A DNA stretch of 32,158 nt from an uncultured Bacteroidota bacterium (GTDB taxonomy: Bacteria > Bacteroidota > Bacteroidia > UBA4408): assembly GCA_903831265.1 (NCBI GenBank), contig CAIKXD010000329.1, positions 1 to 32,158 of the forward strand, written 5' to 3'. Positions 24,677 to 32,158 of the stretch are shown piece by piece (position 1 is the stretch's first letter; each line of letters starts with the position of its first letter). The position numbers and the translations under genes are program-made. The notes under the pieces were generated by a model. The model saw only the letters and a list, made by a program, of their open reading frames with translations, was not told the DNA's origin and did not search any database.

Positions 24677-25906
24677 ATGATCTCAAAAAAAAATCAAGTA
24701 TTCCTACTTCTATACGCTTTATCAACATCACTTTTATTTGCACAACCGGCCTACGTATTTCATGATAAAGGCTTAGAAAAATTGGAAGCAAAAAATTATG
24801 CCGAAGCCATAAAAGATTTTGATCTTGCTTTGCAAAAAGATAAAAATCATGCCCCATCCTATTGCGATAAAGCGCGTGCAGAAGCAGAAATAGGGAAAAA
24901 AGAGGAAGCATTAAAAAACTTTGAACAGGCCATTAAATTGAAAAGCGATTATATAGATGCTTATTACTATCGAGGCCTTCTTTATCATAAACTTAAAGAT
25001 GATAAAGCTATTTCCGATTTTAGCAAAACAATACAGTTAGATCCCAAAAAAACGGATGCCTATCTTAAAAGAGGCATGTATTATTACCAAAAAAAACAAG
25101 AGCAAGAAGCCTTAAAAGATTTCAATAAAGCAATAGCGTTAAAATGCACAAACATTGATGTGTATTACCTCAGAGGAAAATTAAATGTTCAAAAAAATAA
25201 TACTCTTGAAGCCTTAAGTGATTTCAACGAAGTAATTAAAAAAAATCCTACACACAGCGAATCGATTGTTGAAAGAGGCAAAATTTACTTATCACAAAAT
25301 AAGTTAGAACTTGCCTTAAAAGATTTTAATACCTGTGTAGCCAATAGATTAAATACCGAAGAAATTTATGCCGTTCGCGCTGAGTGCTACCTGCAAATGG
25401 GCAAATTTGATGATGCTTTAAGAGATTATAATACCCTTATTGATATCTTTAAAACAAAAGATATTAAGGTATATGCCATGCATGCCGATGCTAACTTTAA
25501 AAAAAAGGATTTACCTGCTACCATTAAAGATTGTAACAAAATGGTTTCTTTAAATCGCGAATATGCACCAGCCTATTTACTCCGAGCAAAAGTGTATGTA
25601 TTGCAAGGAAAATCAAAATATGTGTTGGCTTTAAATGATTTTAAAAAGGTATGTGAACTAGAGCCTGAAAATACAGAAGCCTGGACAAGAAGAGGAAATT
25701 TGCTATTCGAAACCAATAAGTTTGCCGAGGCTATTGAGGTGCTTAATAAAAGTATCTCAGTATTGCCCGATGCTGCAGCTTATTACACCCGCAGTAAATG
25801 TTATTATAAAACTAATAATAAAAAAGCTTGTTGTGCCGATTTAGAAAAGGCTGCAGAAATGGGTAATAAAGAAGCTAAGAAAGATATCGGAATTGTGTGT
25901 CTCTAA
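24677..25906 (+). CDS. Exported tetratricopeptide-repeat protein
   Basis: The protein has 409 residues from ATG 24677; an in-frame TTG four codons earlier is not needed. The signal peptide is NQVFLLLYALSTSLLFAQ. The mature protein is built of about eleven TPR units of 34 residues. Examples are NYAEAIKDFDLALQKDKNHA, KKEEALKNFEQAIKLKSDYI, QEALKDFNKAIALKCTNI, FDDALRDYNTLIDIF and FAEAIEVLNKSISVLPDAA. The last unit has the Sel1/TPR-like ending ACCADLEKAAEMGNKEAKKD, common in Bacteroidota. It is a protein-interaction scaffold in the periplasm; the partner is unknown. It is probably cotranscribed with porD (18-base gap) and with a small membrane protein gene 11 bases downstream. Confidence 0.92.
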   Translation: MISKKNQVFLLLYALSTSLLFAQPAYVFHDKGLEKLEAKNYAEAIKDFDLALQKDKNHAPSYCDKARAEAEIGKKEEALKNFEQAIKLKSDYIDAYYYRGLLYHKLKDDKAISDFSKTIQLDPKKTDAYLKRGMYYYQKKQEQEALKDFNKAIALKCTNIDVYYLRGKLNVQKNNTLEALSDFNEVIKKNPTHSESIVERGKIYLSQNKLELALKDFNTCVANRLNTEEIYAVRAECYLQMGKFDDALRDYNTLIDIFKTKDIKVYAMHADANFKKKDLPATIKDCNKMVSLNREYAPAYLLRAKVYVLQGKSKYVLALNDFKKVCELEPENTEAWTRRGNLLFETNKFAEAIEVLNKSISVLPDAAAYYTRSKCYYKTNNKKACCADLEKAAEMGNKEAKKDIGIVCL

Positions 25907-25917
25907 AAAAAATATAA

Positions 25918-26082
25918 ATGAGAAAAATGAGATTGATTGGTTTTATTGGTGCTGCTATTGTGGTAATCATTATGGTAATTTTAAAGTTGATGCACAAGCC
26001 CAGCTTTTTTGCAGTGCCTTTTTTACTTCCTTTTTTGGTAATGATTTTAATTGATATTTCGGGTCGAAGTAAGAACTCATAA
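25918..26082 (+). CDS. Small two-helix membrane protein, 54 residues
   Basis: A short ATG frame begins 11 bases after the TPR gene stop and ends in TAA at 26080-26082. The protein is MRKMRLIGFIGAAIVVIIMV, continuing ILKLMHK, then PSFFAVPFLLPFLVMILIDI and a charged tail GRSKNS. There are two hydrophobic helices (about residues 7-23 and 29-47), separated by a basic turn, with a basic N-terminus. The composition and exact operonic placement support a real gene. I recognise no family. Confidence 0.65.
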   Translation: MRKMRLIGFIGAAIVVIIMVILKLMHKPSFFAVPFLLPFLVMILIDISGRSKNS

Positions 26083-26191
26083 TAAAAACACTAATCTTTT
26101 AAATCAATAACATCATCTTGTTTTACGATGTTAAGCCCTTTTTATTCAATTAAATTAACACTAACGATAGCTTCTTAACGCGCTATTTTAT

Positions 26192-26199
26192 TACATTTG
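26192..26199 (+). promoter_or_regulatory. Probable promoter -7 box of the FG-GAP gene
   Basis: TACATTTG, identical to the box at 16723-16730, lies 16 bases before ATG 26216. It is flanked by TTACA and TGTAA halves. No clear -33 element is seen. Confidence 0.5.
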
Positions 26200-26215
26200 T
26201 GTAAAGCAATTTACC

Positions 26216-28462
26216 ATGAATTTCAAAAATTTATTAGCTAGTGCATCGCTATTATTAATTAGCCTTTCTACCAAAGCACAATTGTATTTTAATCGTACAG
26301 ATACTGTTGTAGTGCAAACAGCCAATGGAACTATTTTAAAAAATCCTTGGGCAGGAGGGCTTAACTTTTTGCAAGTTTCTGATATCGATTTAAATTATGA
26401 TGGCATTATGGATTTGTTTGTGTTTGATAGAACAGGCAATAAAGTTTCTACATTTATCAACGGTGGAACAGCAAATACTGTTGATTATAAATATGATTAT
26501 AGTTATGTAAATAAGTTTCCAAAACTTGATAGCTGGGCGCTATTGCGTGATTATAATTGCGATGGAAAAATGGATATTTTTTCGCACACCAATTTAGGAA
26601 TAATGGTTTACAAAAATGATGGTGATGCTATAAACGGACTGCACTTTACCTTGGTAAAACAAACTTTATACTCGTATTATATTGATACCAATCCGCCCTC
26701 AAACTATTTAAATTTATATGTCACAAGCACTGATATTCCTGCTATTTATGATGTTGATAACGATGGTGATTTAGATATACTAACTTTTGATTTTACAGGT
26801 TCAAGGATGCAGTGGAACAAGAATTTTTCATTAGAAAATTATGGCAACTGCGATTCGCTCAATTACTTTATGCTGGTTGATGAATGTTTCGGAGATTTTG
26901 AAGAAAACTTTAGCAATAACTCTGTAACAATTGATGTATGTAGTGCCGCCGATCACATTGTTCCGCTCGATGAAGATCAAAGTAACCGTGCCTTACGACA
27001 TGCTGGCTCTTGTACTTTATGTGCCGATTTAAATGGTGATACCATAAGAGATTTAGTGATTGGCGATATCTCGTTTAATGACGTTACTTTTCTTGTAAAT
27101 GGAGGTACTTTGCAAATGGCCGATATTGTTAGTCAACAAACCGATTTTCCACCATATTCTGCAACACCTGTAAATGCGCCACTCTTTCCATGTAGTTTTT
27201 ATGTTGATGTAAATAATGATAGTGTGCGCGATTTATTAGTAAGCCCTAATGCAAATACATGCTCGTTAAGCGATAAATCGTTGTGGTGGTATAAGAATAC
27301 AAATACAGATGATTCGGCTTATTTCGAGTTTCAGCAAGTAAACTTCTTACAAAATGAAATGATTGATTTAAGTGAAGGTGCATATCCAACTTTTGTTGAT
27401 TTTAATTCGGATGGCTTAACAGATATCATTATTGGCAATTATGGTTATCCCGATAATGGCTGTGTATATACCTCAAAACTAACCGCCCTCAAAAATATTG
27501 GCACTTCCACTCAACCAAAGTTTGAATTGTTTAGCAAAGATTATACGCTTCTAGGGGCTTTAAATCTTCAAAATTTGGTGCCCACTTTTGGCGATTTAGA
27601 TAATGATGGCGACAAGGATATGGTCATTGGCGCAAGTGATGGTCGGCTTTATTATTACCAAAATATTGCCGCACCCGGGTTAACAGCAAATTATGTACTC
27701 AATTCTTCCTTGTTTTCGGGTATCCTTTTTGGTCAATTTGTTTCTCCTCAATTGATAGATGTTAATCGCGATAATAAGTTAGATCTACTCTGTGGAAGAA
27801 GTAATGGAAAACTTAACTATTACAAAAATATTGGAACTGCTTCCAACCCCAGTTTTTCCGCCGATAGTGCTAATTACTTTTTTGGAAATGTAAATGTTAT
27901 TCCAATAAATGTTAGCAATGGTTTTAGCTTTCCTTGTTTATTCGAAAAAGATGGTAATTATGAATTATTTGTAGGTTCGGCCAATGGCAAGATTTATCAT
28001 TACAATAATATCGATAATAATTTAAACGGGCCATTTACGCTCTTGGATTCTACATTTCAAAATTTATATGAAGGTGTAAGATGCGCGCCAGCCGTATTTG
28101 ATATCAATAATGACACACAGCTTGATTTAATTGTTGGAAATTATAGTGGAGGTGTCAGTTTTTTTGTTGGCGATTCTTTAGCCGGAACACAACATTTAAA
28201 TGATTTAGCCTTTATTCCTCAAATTAAATTATTTCCAAACCCAGCAAATGATAATATCTTTTTTATGATGGATGATTTGTTGAAATTGCATGCAATCAAA
28301 TTAGAAATTATGAATTTGCAAGGACAAATTATTTCCACAGAAACATTTCAGGCAGGAACTTTAAACAATATTTCAACGAGCAACCTAAAATCAGGGGTGT
28401 ATTTATGTAAACTATCAAACGGCTTATTTGTTAGTACTTCTAAATTCATTGTTCAACATTAA
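26216..28462 (+). CDS. T9SS-secreted FG-GAP/VCBS repeat protein
   Basis: The protein has 748 residues with a signal peptide (LLASASLLLISLSTKAQ). At least eight calcium-binding-type D-x-[DN]-x-D-G-like loops of the FG-GAP/VCBS beta-propeller type are spread along the chain: DLNYDGIMDLFVFD, DVDNDGDLDILTFD, DLNGDTIRDLVIGD, DVNNDSVRDLLVSP, DFNSDGLTDIIIGN, DLDNDGDKDMVIGA, DVNRDNKLDLLCGR and DINNDTQLDLIVGN. Between them are YYKN-type strands. The C-terminal 80 or so residues are a type A sorting domain (KLFPNPANDNIFF, SGVYLCKLSNG, KFIVQH). It is exported through T9SS and is probably a surface adhesion or ligand-binding propeller; no enzyme domain is visible. The next gene starts within about 25 bases, so they are likely cotranscribed. 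Confidence 0.93.
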   Translation: MNFKNLLASASLLLISLSTKAQLYFNRTDTVVVQTANGTILKNPWAGGLNFLQVSDIDLNYDGIMDLFVFDRTGNKVSTFINGGTANTVDYKYDYSYVNKFPKLDSWALLRDYNCDGKMDIFSHTNLGIMVYKNDGDAINGLHFTLVKQTLYSYYIDTNPPSNYLNLYVTSTDIPAIYDVDNDGDLDILTFDFTGSRMQWNKNFSLENYGNCDSLNYFMLVDECFGDFEENFSNNSVTIDVCSAADHIVPLDEDQSNRALRHAGSCTLCADLNGDTIRDLVIGDISFNDVTFLVNGGTLQMADIVSQQTDFPPYSATPVNAPLFPCSFYVDVNNDSVRDLLVSPNANTCSLSDKSLWWYKNTNTDDSAYFEFQQVNFLQNEMIDLSEGAYPTFVDFNSDGLTDIIIGNYGYPDNGCVYTSKLTALKNIGTSTQPKFELFSKDYTLLGALNLQNLVPTFGDLDNDGDKDMVIGASDGRLYYYQNIAAPGLTANYVLNSSLFSGILFGQFVSPQLIDVNRDNKLDLLCGRSNGKLNYYKNIGTASNPSFSADSANYFFGNVNVIPINVSNGFSFPCLFEKDGNYELFVGSANGKIYHYNNIDNNLNGPFTLLDSTFQNLYEGVRCAPAVFDINNDTQLDLIVGNYSGGVSFFVGDSLAGTQHLNDLAFIPQIKLFPNPANDNIFFMMDDLLKLHAIKLEIMNLQGQIISTETFQAGTLNNISTSNLKSGVYLCKLSNGLFVSTSKFIVQH

Positions 28463-28486
28463 TTTTTTATAGGTTTGAGCTCGTCA

Positions 28487-29977
28487 ATGTTAAGGATATT
28501 GCTTATAGCTGCTTTTAGCTCATTGCTGCTAGGAACGTGCAAAATTGACAATCAATTGCTTGTGAAAAGTGGTGGCAATTATCCCGAATCAATTGGTAAA
28601 ATTGTACTCAACAAGTGCGCTGTTAGTGGTTGTCACAATGATATTAGCAAAGATGCAGCTTCAGGTTTGTCATTAACATCATGGAATAAACTTTTTGAAG
28701 GAACTAGGAATGGTGCAGCCGTTATTCCTTATAACCACAAACAGAGTACCCTATTTTTGTTTTGTAATACTTATGAAGATTTGGGTGTTTCTGTAAAGCC
28801 AACCATGCCTATCAACAGAGACCCACTTACTAAAGATGAAATTATTGCTTTAAGAAACTGGATTGATTATGGTGCACCAGATGACAAAGGCTTTGTAAAA
28901 TATAGTGATAAAAGTGCAAATAGATCTAAATACTATGTTTGTAATCAAGGTTGTGATCTCATTACTGTATTTGATTCAGAAACAGATTTACCAATGCGCT
29001 GCTTCGAAGTAGGGCAATCAAAAGATAGAATTGAATCACCTCATCAAATAAGAGTATCGCCCGATGGTAAGCATTATTACATCATTTTTTTAAATGGTAC
29101 ATTTTTTCAAAAATTTAGAACAAGCGACGATTCATTTGTAGCCCAAGCTTACATTGAAAGTGGCAGTTGGAATACTTTTATACTAACAAAAGACTCTAAA
29201 TATGCTTTTTGTGTCGATTACAATGCCAATGATGGTCCAAACCCAGGGCAAGGAAGAGTAAAGTATATTGATTTAAATTCCATGCAGGTTTTAGCAACTT
29301 ATGTAGGCGCCAATTTATTTGCCTATCCTCATGCGGTGGCTTTAAATAAGGACGAAAATATTTTGTATGTGTTTGGACAGGAGGCTAGCTTTTTTTATAA
29401 AATATATCTCAGTGGTGCCGGAAGCACACCGCTTTTTCCCGATTTTAGTGGTATGATAACGCTTGATCAATCAAATGGATTGCTTTTAAAACCTCATGAT
29501 GTTTTGTTTACACCTGCAGGCGATAAATACATTTTATCGTGCCAAAATACCAATGAAATTAGAATATACAACACGGTCAATGATAAGTTAATTAAAACCA
29601 TTTCGGTAGGGTCATTTCCGCAAGAAATTGTCATCTCCGAAAGTAAAAATTATCTTTTTGCAGCATGTATGGAGGATACCATTAATTTCCCTGGTTTAAG
29701 AGGCTCTGTTGCTGTTATAGATTTAAATAATTTAAGTTTAATTAAACATGTTTATTCTGGCCATCAGCCGCACGGTGTAGCTGTTGATGAGGTTAAACAA
29801 GAAGTAATTGTTACCAATAGAAATACTAGTTCTGGAGGTCCAGCCCCGCACCACACCTCAGCATGTGGAGGCAGAAACGGTTACATTTCTTTTATTGATT
29901 TAAATAATTTGGAACTCATCCCTAAGAAAAAGATAGAAGTGTCGGTTGATCCATATTTTGTAAGTATCAAGCAATAA
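28487..29977 (+). CDS. Exported cytochrome-like and YNCE-type beta-propeller protein
   Basis: The protein has 496 residues from ATG 28487 (a TTG four codons earlier is also open). An N-terminal signal (MLRILLIAAFSSLLLGTC) resembles a lipobox, but Thr before the Cys is unusual, so lipidation is uncertain. Residues about 35-140 resemble the small cytochrome-c-like domain common in Bacteroidota and Planctomycetes: KCAVSGCHND with C44, C49 and H50, then PTMP near residue 107 offering a possible axial Met, and LTKDEIIALRNWIDYGAP. The haem motif is CX4CH rather than CX2CH. From about 150 to the end is a seven-bladed-propeller-like region: LITVFDSETDLP, HQIRVSPDGKHYYI, HAVALNKDENILYVFG, IRIYNTVNDKLIKTISVG and PHGVAVDEVKQEVIVTN. 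Its role in extracytoplasmic redox or binding is inferred. Confidence 0.82.
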   Translation: MLRILLIAAFSSLLLGTCKIDNQLLVKSGGNYPESIGKIVLNKCAVSGCHNDISKDAASGLSLTSWNKLFEGTRNGAAVIPYNHKQSTLFLFCNTYEDLGVSVKPTMPINRDPLTKDEIIALRNWIDYGAPDDKGFVKYSDKSANRSKYYVCNQGCDLITVFDSETDLPMRCFEVGQSKDRIESPHQIRVSPDGKHYYIIFLNGTFFQKFRTSDDSFVAQAYIESGSWNTFILTKDSKYAFCVDYNANDGPNPGQGRVKYIDLNSMQVLATYVGANLFAYPHAVALNKDENILYVFGQEASFFYKIYLSGAGSTPLFPDFSGMITLDQSNGLLLKPHDVLFTPAGDKYILSCQNTNEIRIYNTVNDKLIKTISVGSFPQEIVISESKNYLFAACMEDTINFPGLRGSVAVIDLNNLSLIKHVYSGHQPHGVAVDEVKQEVIVTNRNTSSGGPAPHHTSACGGRNGYISFIDLNNLELIPKKKIEVSVDPYFVSIKQ

Positions 29978-29989
29978 CACTTCTATCTT
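29930..29989. repeat. 13-bp perfect inverted repeat across a stop codon
   Basis: AAGATAGAAGTGT at 29930-29942 is the exact reverse complement of ACACTTCTATCTT at 29977-29989, with a 34-base loop that contains the end of the propeller gene. The first arm is coding and the second begins at the last base of the stop codon. No T tract follows directly, so it is not a classical terminator, but the structure lies in a 29-base convergent gap where a terminator is expected. Confidence 0.8.
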
Positions 29990-30006
29990 CAGAGATTACT
30001 ATATTT

Positions 30007-30984
30007 TTATGAAAACTGTCGGTGTTCAGTTTTAAATAATTCTTCTTTTGATAAGGATTTAAAATACTCAAAAGTTATTTTTAAACCTTCTGCTCTGTTT
30101 ACTTTTGGTTCCCAGCCTAATAAGGCTTTGGCTTTAGTAATGTCGGGTTTACGCTGTTTAGGGTCATCGGCAGGTAATGGTAAACTAATTAATTTTTGAT
30201 TAGCACCAGTTAATTTTAATATTTCTTCACCAAATTCTTTAATAGTTATTTCACTTGGATTTCCGATGTTGACTGGCAAATGATGGTCGCTTAAAAGTAA
30301 TTTATAAATTCCATCTACTAAATCGGCCACGTAACAGAAAGAGCGTGTTTGAGAGCCATCGCCAAACATAGTTAAATCTTCGCCTCTTAACGCCTGACCA
30401 ATAAATGCAGGTAAAACCCTTCCATCGTTAAGGCGCATTCGCGGGCCATAAGTATTGAAAATTCTAATGATTCTTGTTTCTAAGCCATGCACATTATGAT
30501 AGGCCATGGTAATTGCTTCCATAAAACGTTTAGCTTCATCGTAGCATCCTCTGGGGCCAACAGGGTTTACATTTCCCCAATAATCTTCCGTTTGAGGATG
30601 AACCACAGGGTCGCCATAAACTTCAGAAGTAGAGGCTACCAAAACCCGCGCTTTTTTGGCTTTAGCTAAACCTAATATATTATGTGTTCCTAATGAACTT
30701 ACTTTTAAAGTTTGAATAGGTATTTTTAAGTAGTCGATAGGACTTGCAGGTGAAGCAAAATGTAAAATATATTTTATTTCTCCCGGCACGTGTACGTATT
30801 TAGAAACATCATGATGATAAAACTCGAATTGCTCCAATTTCATTAAATGTTCAATGTTTCTCATATCGCCTGTAACTAGGTTATCCATAGCAATTACATG
30901 ATAGCCTTCCTTCACAAATTTATCACATAAATGCGAGCCTAAAAATCCTGCAGCACCTGTTATCAATACTCTTTCTCTAGTCAT
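30007..30984 (-). CDS. uxs: UDP-glucuronate decarboxylase (UDP-xylose synthase)
   Basis: This extended SDR enzyme oxidises and decarboxylates UDP-glucuronate to UDP-xylose, a precursor for surface polysaccharides. The protein has 325 residues, as usual for the bacterial enzyme. The Rossmann motif is [10 protein letters not shown] near residues 10-19. Family-typical segments follow: [45 protein letters not shown], and [15 protein letters not shown] with catalytic Y148 and K152. Then come [28 protein letters not shown] and [16 protein letters not shown]. The [10 protein letters not shown] and SQTRSFCYV motifs favour decarboxylase over epimerase or dehydratase relatives. It follows the phosphohexomutase gene by 22 bases on the same strand, consistent with joint sugar-nucleotide supply. 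Confidence 0.94.
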   Translation of the reverse strand: MTRERVLITGAAGFLGSHLCDKFVKEGYHVIAMDNLVTGDMRNIEHLMKLEQFEFYHHDVSKYVHVPGEIKYILHFASPASPIDYLKIPIQTLKVSSLGTHNILGLAKAKKARVLVASTSEVYGDPVVHPQTEDYWGNVNPVGPRGCYDEAKRFMEAITMAYHNVHGLETRIIRIFNTYGPRMRLNDGRVLPAFIGQALRGEDLTMFGDGSQTRSFCYVADLVDGIYKLLLSDHHLPVNIGNPSEITIKEFGEEILKLTGANQKLISLPLPADDPKQRKPDITKAKALLGWEPKVNRAEGLKITFEYFKSLSKEELFKTEHRQFS

Positions 30985-31006
30985 AACTTAAAATGTATTA
31001 TTTATA

Positions 31007-32158
31007 TTAACCTAATAATGTTTTTTTTGTAGCTTCTAAAATAGCAAATGCCTTTTCCTTTGTTGCAGCTTCAGCATAGGTTCTTAAAACAGGTTCAGTT
31101 CCAGAAGCTCTGATCATTAACCATTCATTATCAGAGAAAAAGAATTTCCAACCATCTAAATCCTCTAACCTCTGCACTTTATATTCACCAAATTGTGTGT
31201 ATGCGTTGTTTTTGCAGTTGTTTACAATACTATTCTTTAACTCTTCTTTAATGTGTAAATCGTTTCTTTCAAACCAAAAAGTACCTGTAATATCATAAAC
31301 TTCTTGAATTAATTCTTTGAGCGATTTACCAGTTTTGGCCATAAATTCCCAAATTACCAGGCCCATCCAAATACCATCACGTTCAGGAATATGGCCTTTA
31401 ATAGCAATACCTCCCGACTCTTCGCCTCCTAAAAGAACATCTTCTTTAATCATAATGCCACAAATGTATTTGAATCCAATTTTAACCACTTCCAAATCAA
31501 GGCCATAATGGTCGCACATTGATTTAATTTTTACAGTGGTGGAAAAAGCAGTACAAACTTTGCCGCTCATTTGCTTGTATTTAACCATGTAATGAATCAA
31601 CAATAAAATGATGTGATGCGAATCTACAAAATCACCTTCGTTGTTGTAAAGCCCAATTCTATCTGCATCGCCATCGGTAACCAAACCACAATCTATATCT
31701 CCACTCATCTTAATTAATTCCGAAAATTCCGTTAAATTCTTGTGAATAGGTTCGGGAGCCTGTCCATCGAATGATGGATTATAATCGCAATGTAAAAAAG
31801 TAATGTCTGGAAAAAGTCTTCTCATTACATTTTGTCCAGCACCATACATAGCATCATAAGCAAATTGCATTTTTGAATTTCTAATAGCTTCTAAGTCAAA
31901 ATTCTTTTCCACATGCGCTACATACATCGATTCAAGGTCAATATAAGAGGCTTTTCCCTCTTTAACCAATTCCTCCATTGATTTAGTTTTGAGATCTATT
32001 GAACAACTATCTTCAATAATATCCTCAATTTCTTGCACCAATTCGGGCATTAATGGGCCTCCGTAACTACCCTTTATTTTAAAACCATTATAAGCAGGCG
32101 GATTGTGACTAGCAGTAATTATTATACCTAAATCTGTTCCTAAATTTACTGCACCCAA
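31007..32158 (-). CDS. Phosphoglucomutase/phosphomannomutase, 5' end missing
   Basis: This alpha-D-phosphohexomutase interconverts hexose 1- and 6-phosphates. About 384 codons are present and the frame is open to the window edge. The catalytic serine loop lies about 17 residues in (IITASHNPPAYNGFK), so only the N-terminal 80 or so residues are outside. Other motifs are complete: the metal loop DGDADRIG, the sugar-binding loop GGEESGGIA, GHIPERDGIWMGL, and the C-terminal phosphate loop RASGTEPVLRTYAEA. GEESGG fits enzymes acting on glucose as well as mannose phosphates, so PGM versus PMM cannot be decided. It lies upstream of the UDP-glucuronate decarboxylase gene in a probable operon. Confidence 0.95.
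   Translation of the reverse strand: MGAVNLGTDLGIIITASHNPPAYNGFKIKGSYGGPLMPELVQEIEDIIEDSCSIDLKTKSMEELVKEGKASYIDLESMYVAHVEKNFDLEAIRNSKMQFAYDAMYGAGQNVMRRLFPDITFLHCDYNPSFDGQAPEPIHKNLTEFSELIKMSGDIDCGLVTDGDADRIGLYNNEGDFVDSHHIILLLIHYMVKYKQMSGKVCTAFSTTVKIKSMCDHYGLDLEVVKIGFKYICGIMIKEDVLLGGEESGGIAIKGHIPERDGIWMGLVIWEFMAKTGKSLKELIQEVYDITGTFWFERNDLHIKEELKNSIVNNCKNNAYTQFGEYKVQRLEDLDGWKFFFSDNEWLMIRASGTEPVLRTYAEAATKEKAFAILEATKKTLLG

Noticed and set aside
26117-26143. AACATC/GATGTT stem with a 12-base loop as a terminator
   Set aside because: Only six pairs with a large loop; some T's follow, but the structure is too weak to claim.

Overview
The window looks like part of a chromosome from a member of the phylum Bacteroidota. 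The DNA is AT-rich. Three genes carry type IX secretion (T9SS) type A C-terminal sorting domains, and a PorD/DUF4835 gene is present. Several start regions have the Bacteroidota -7 promoter motif TAnnTTTG, and ribosome binding sites are weak or absent. The mix of aerobic tyrosine catabolism, tetrahydrodipicolinate succinylase lysine synthesis and many secreted proteins suggests a free-living aerobic heterotroph. I cannot name the genus. No rRNA, tRNA, CRISPR array or recognisable transposase was seen.

Layout. Bases 1-9.4 kb (minus strand) hold a truncated acyltransferase-3 membrane enzyme, a strong terminator, a 2018-residue multidomain T9SS cargo protein, and a secreted protein with two phospholipase D HKD motifs. 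Bases 9.6-13.3 kb (plus strand) hold fumarase C, an unknown exported protein, dapD and an RsmI-like methyltransferase, closed by a bidirectional terminator. Bases 13.3-16.4 kb (minus strand) hold a tyrosine-degradation pair, hmgA then hpd. The whole gap between these two genes is filled by a four-helix-bundle (23S rRNA IVS-type) protein gene flanked by inverted arrays of one related 16-bp repeat.

Bases 16.7-21.9 kb (plus strand) form a tightly packed sensory locus: a porin-like barrel, a small PstS-like periplasmic protein, a HAMP histidine kinase, a single-domain response regulator, a gutted TPR histidine kinase (only its two ends remain), and a response regulator fused to a class III adenylate cyclase. 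Bases 22.0-23.2 kb (minus strand) hold a TerB-DnaJ protein coupled to a DoxX-like membrane protein. A gene-poor stretch of about 0.6 kb follows, with a GC-rich palindromic island. Bases 23.8-26.1 kb (plus strand) hold porD, a TPR protein and a 54-residue two-helix membrane protein. Bases 26.2-30.0 kb hold an FG-GAP/VCBS-repeat T9SS cargo and a cytochrome-like beta-propeller protein. Bases 30.0 kb to the end (minus strand) hold UDP-glucuronate decarboxylase and a truncated phosphoglucomutase/phosphomannomutase, a sugar-nucleotide pair.

The observations most worth following up are the repeat-bracketed four-helix-bundle gene inside the tyrosine operon, the porin/binding-protein/kinase/cyclase locus with its collapsed second kinase, and several dyad structures (16640-16664, 16721-16734, 29930-29989).
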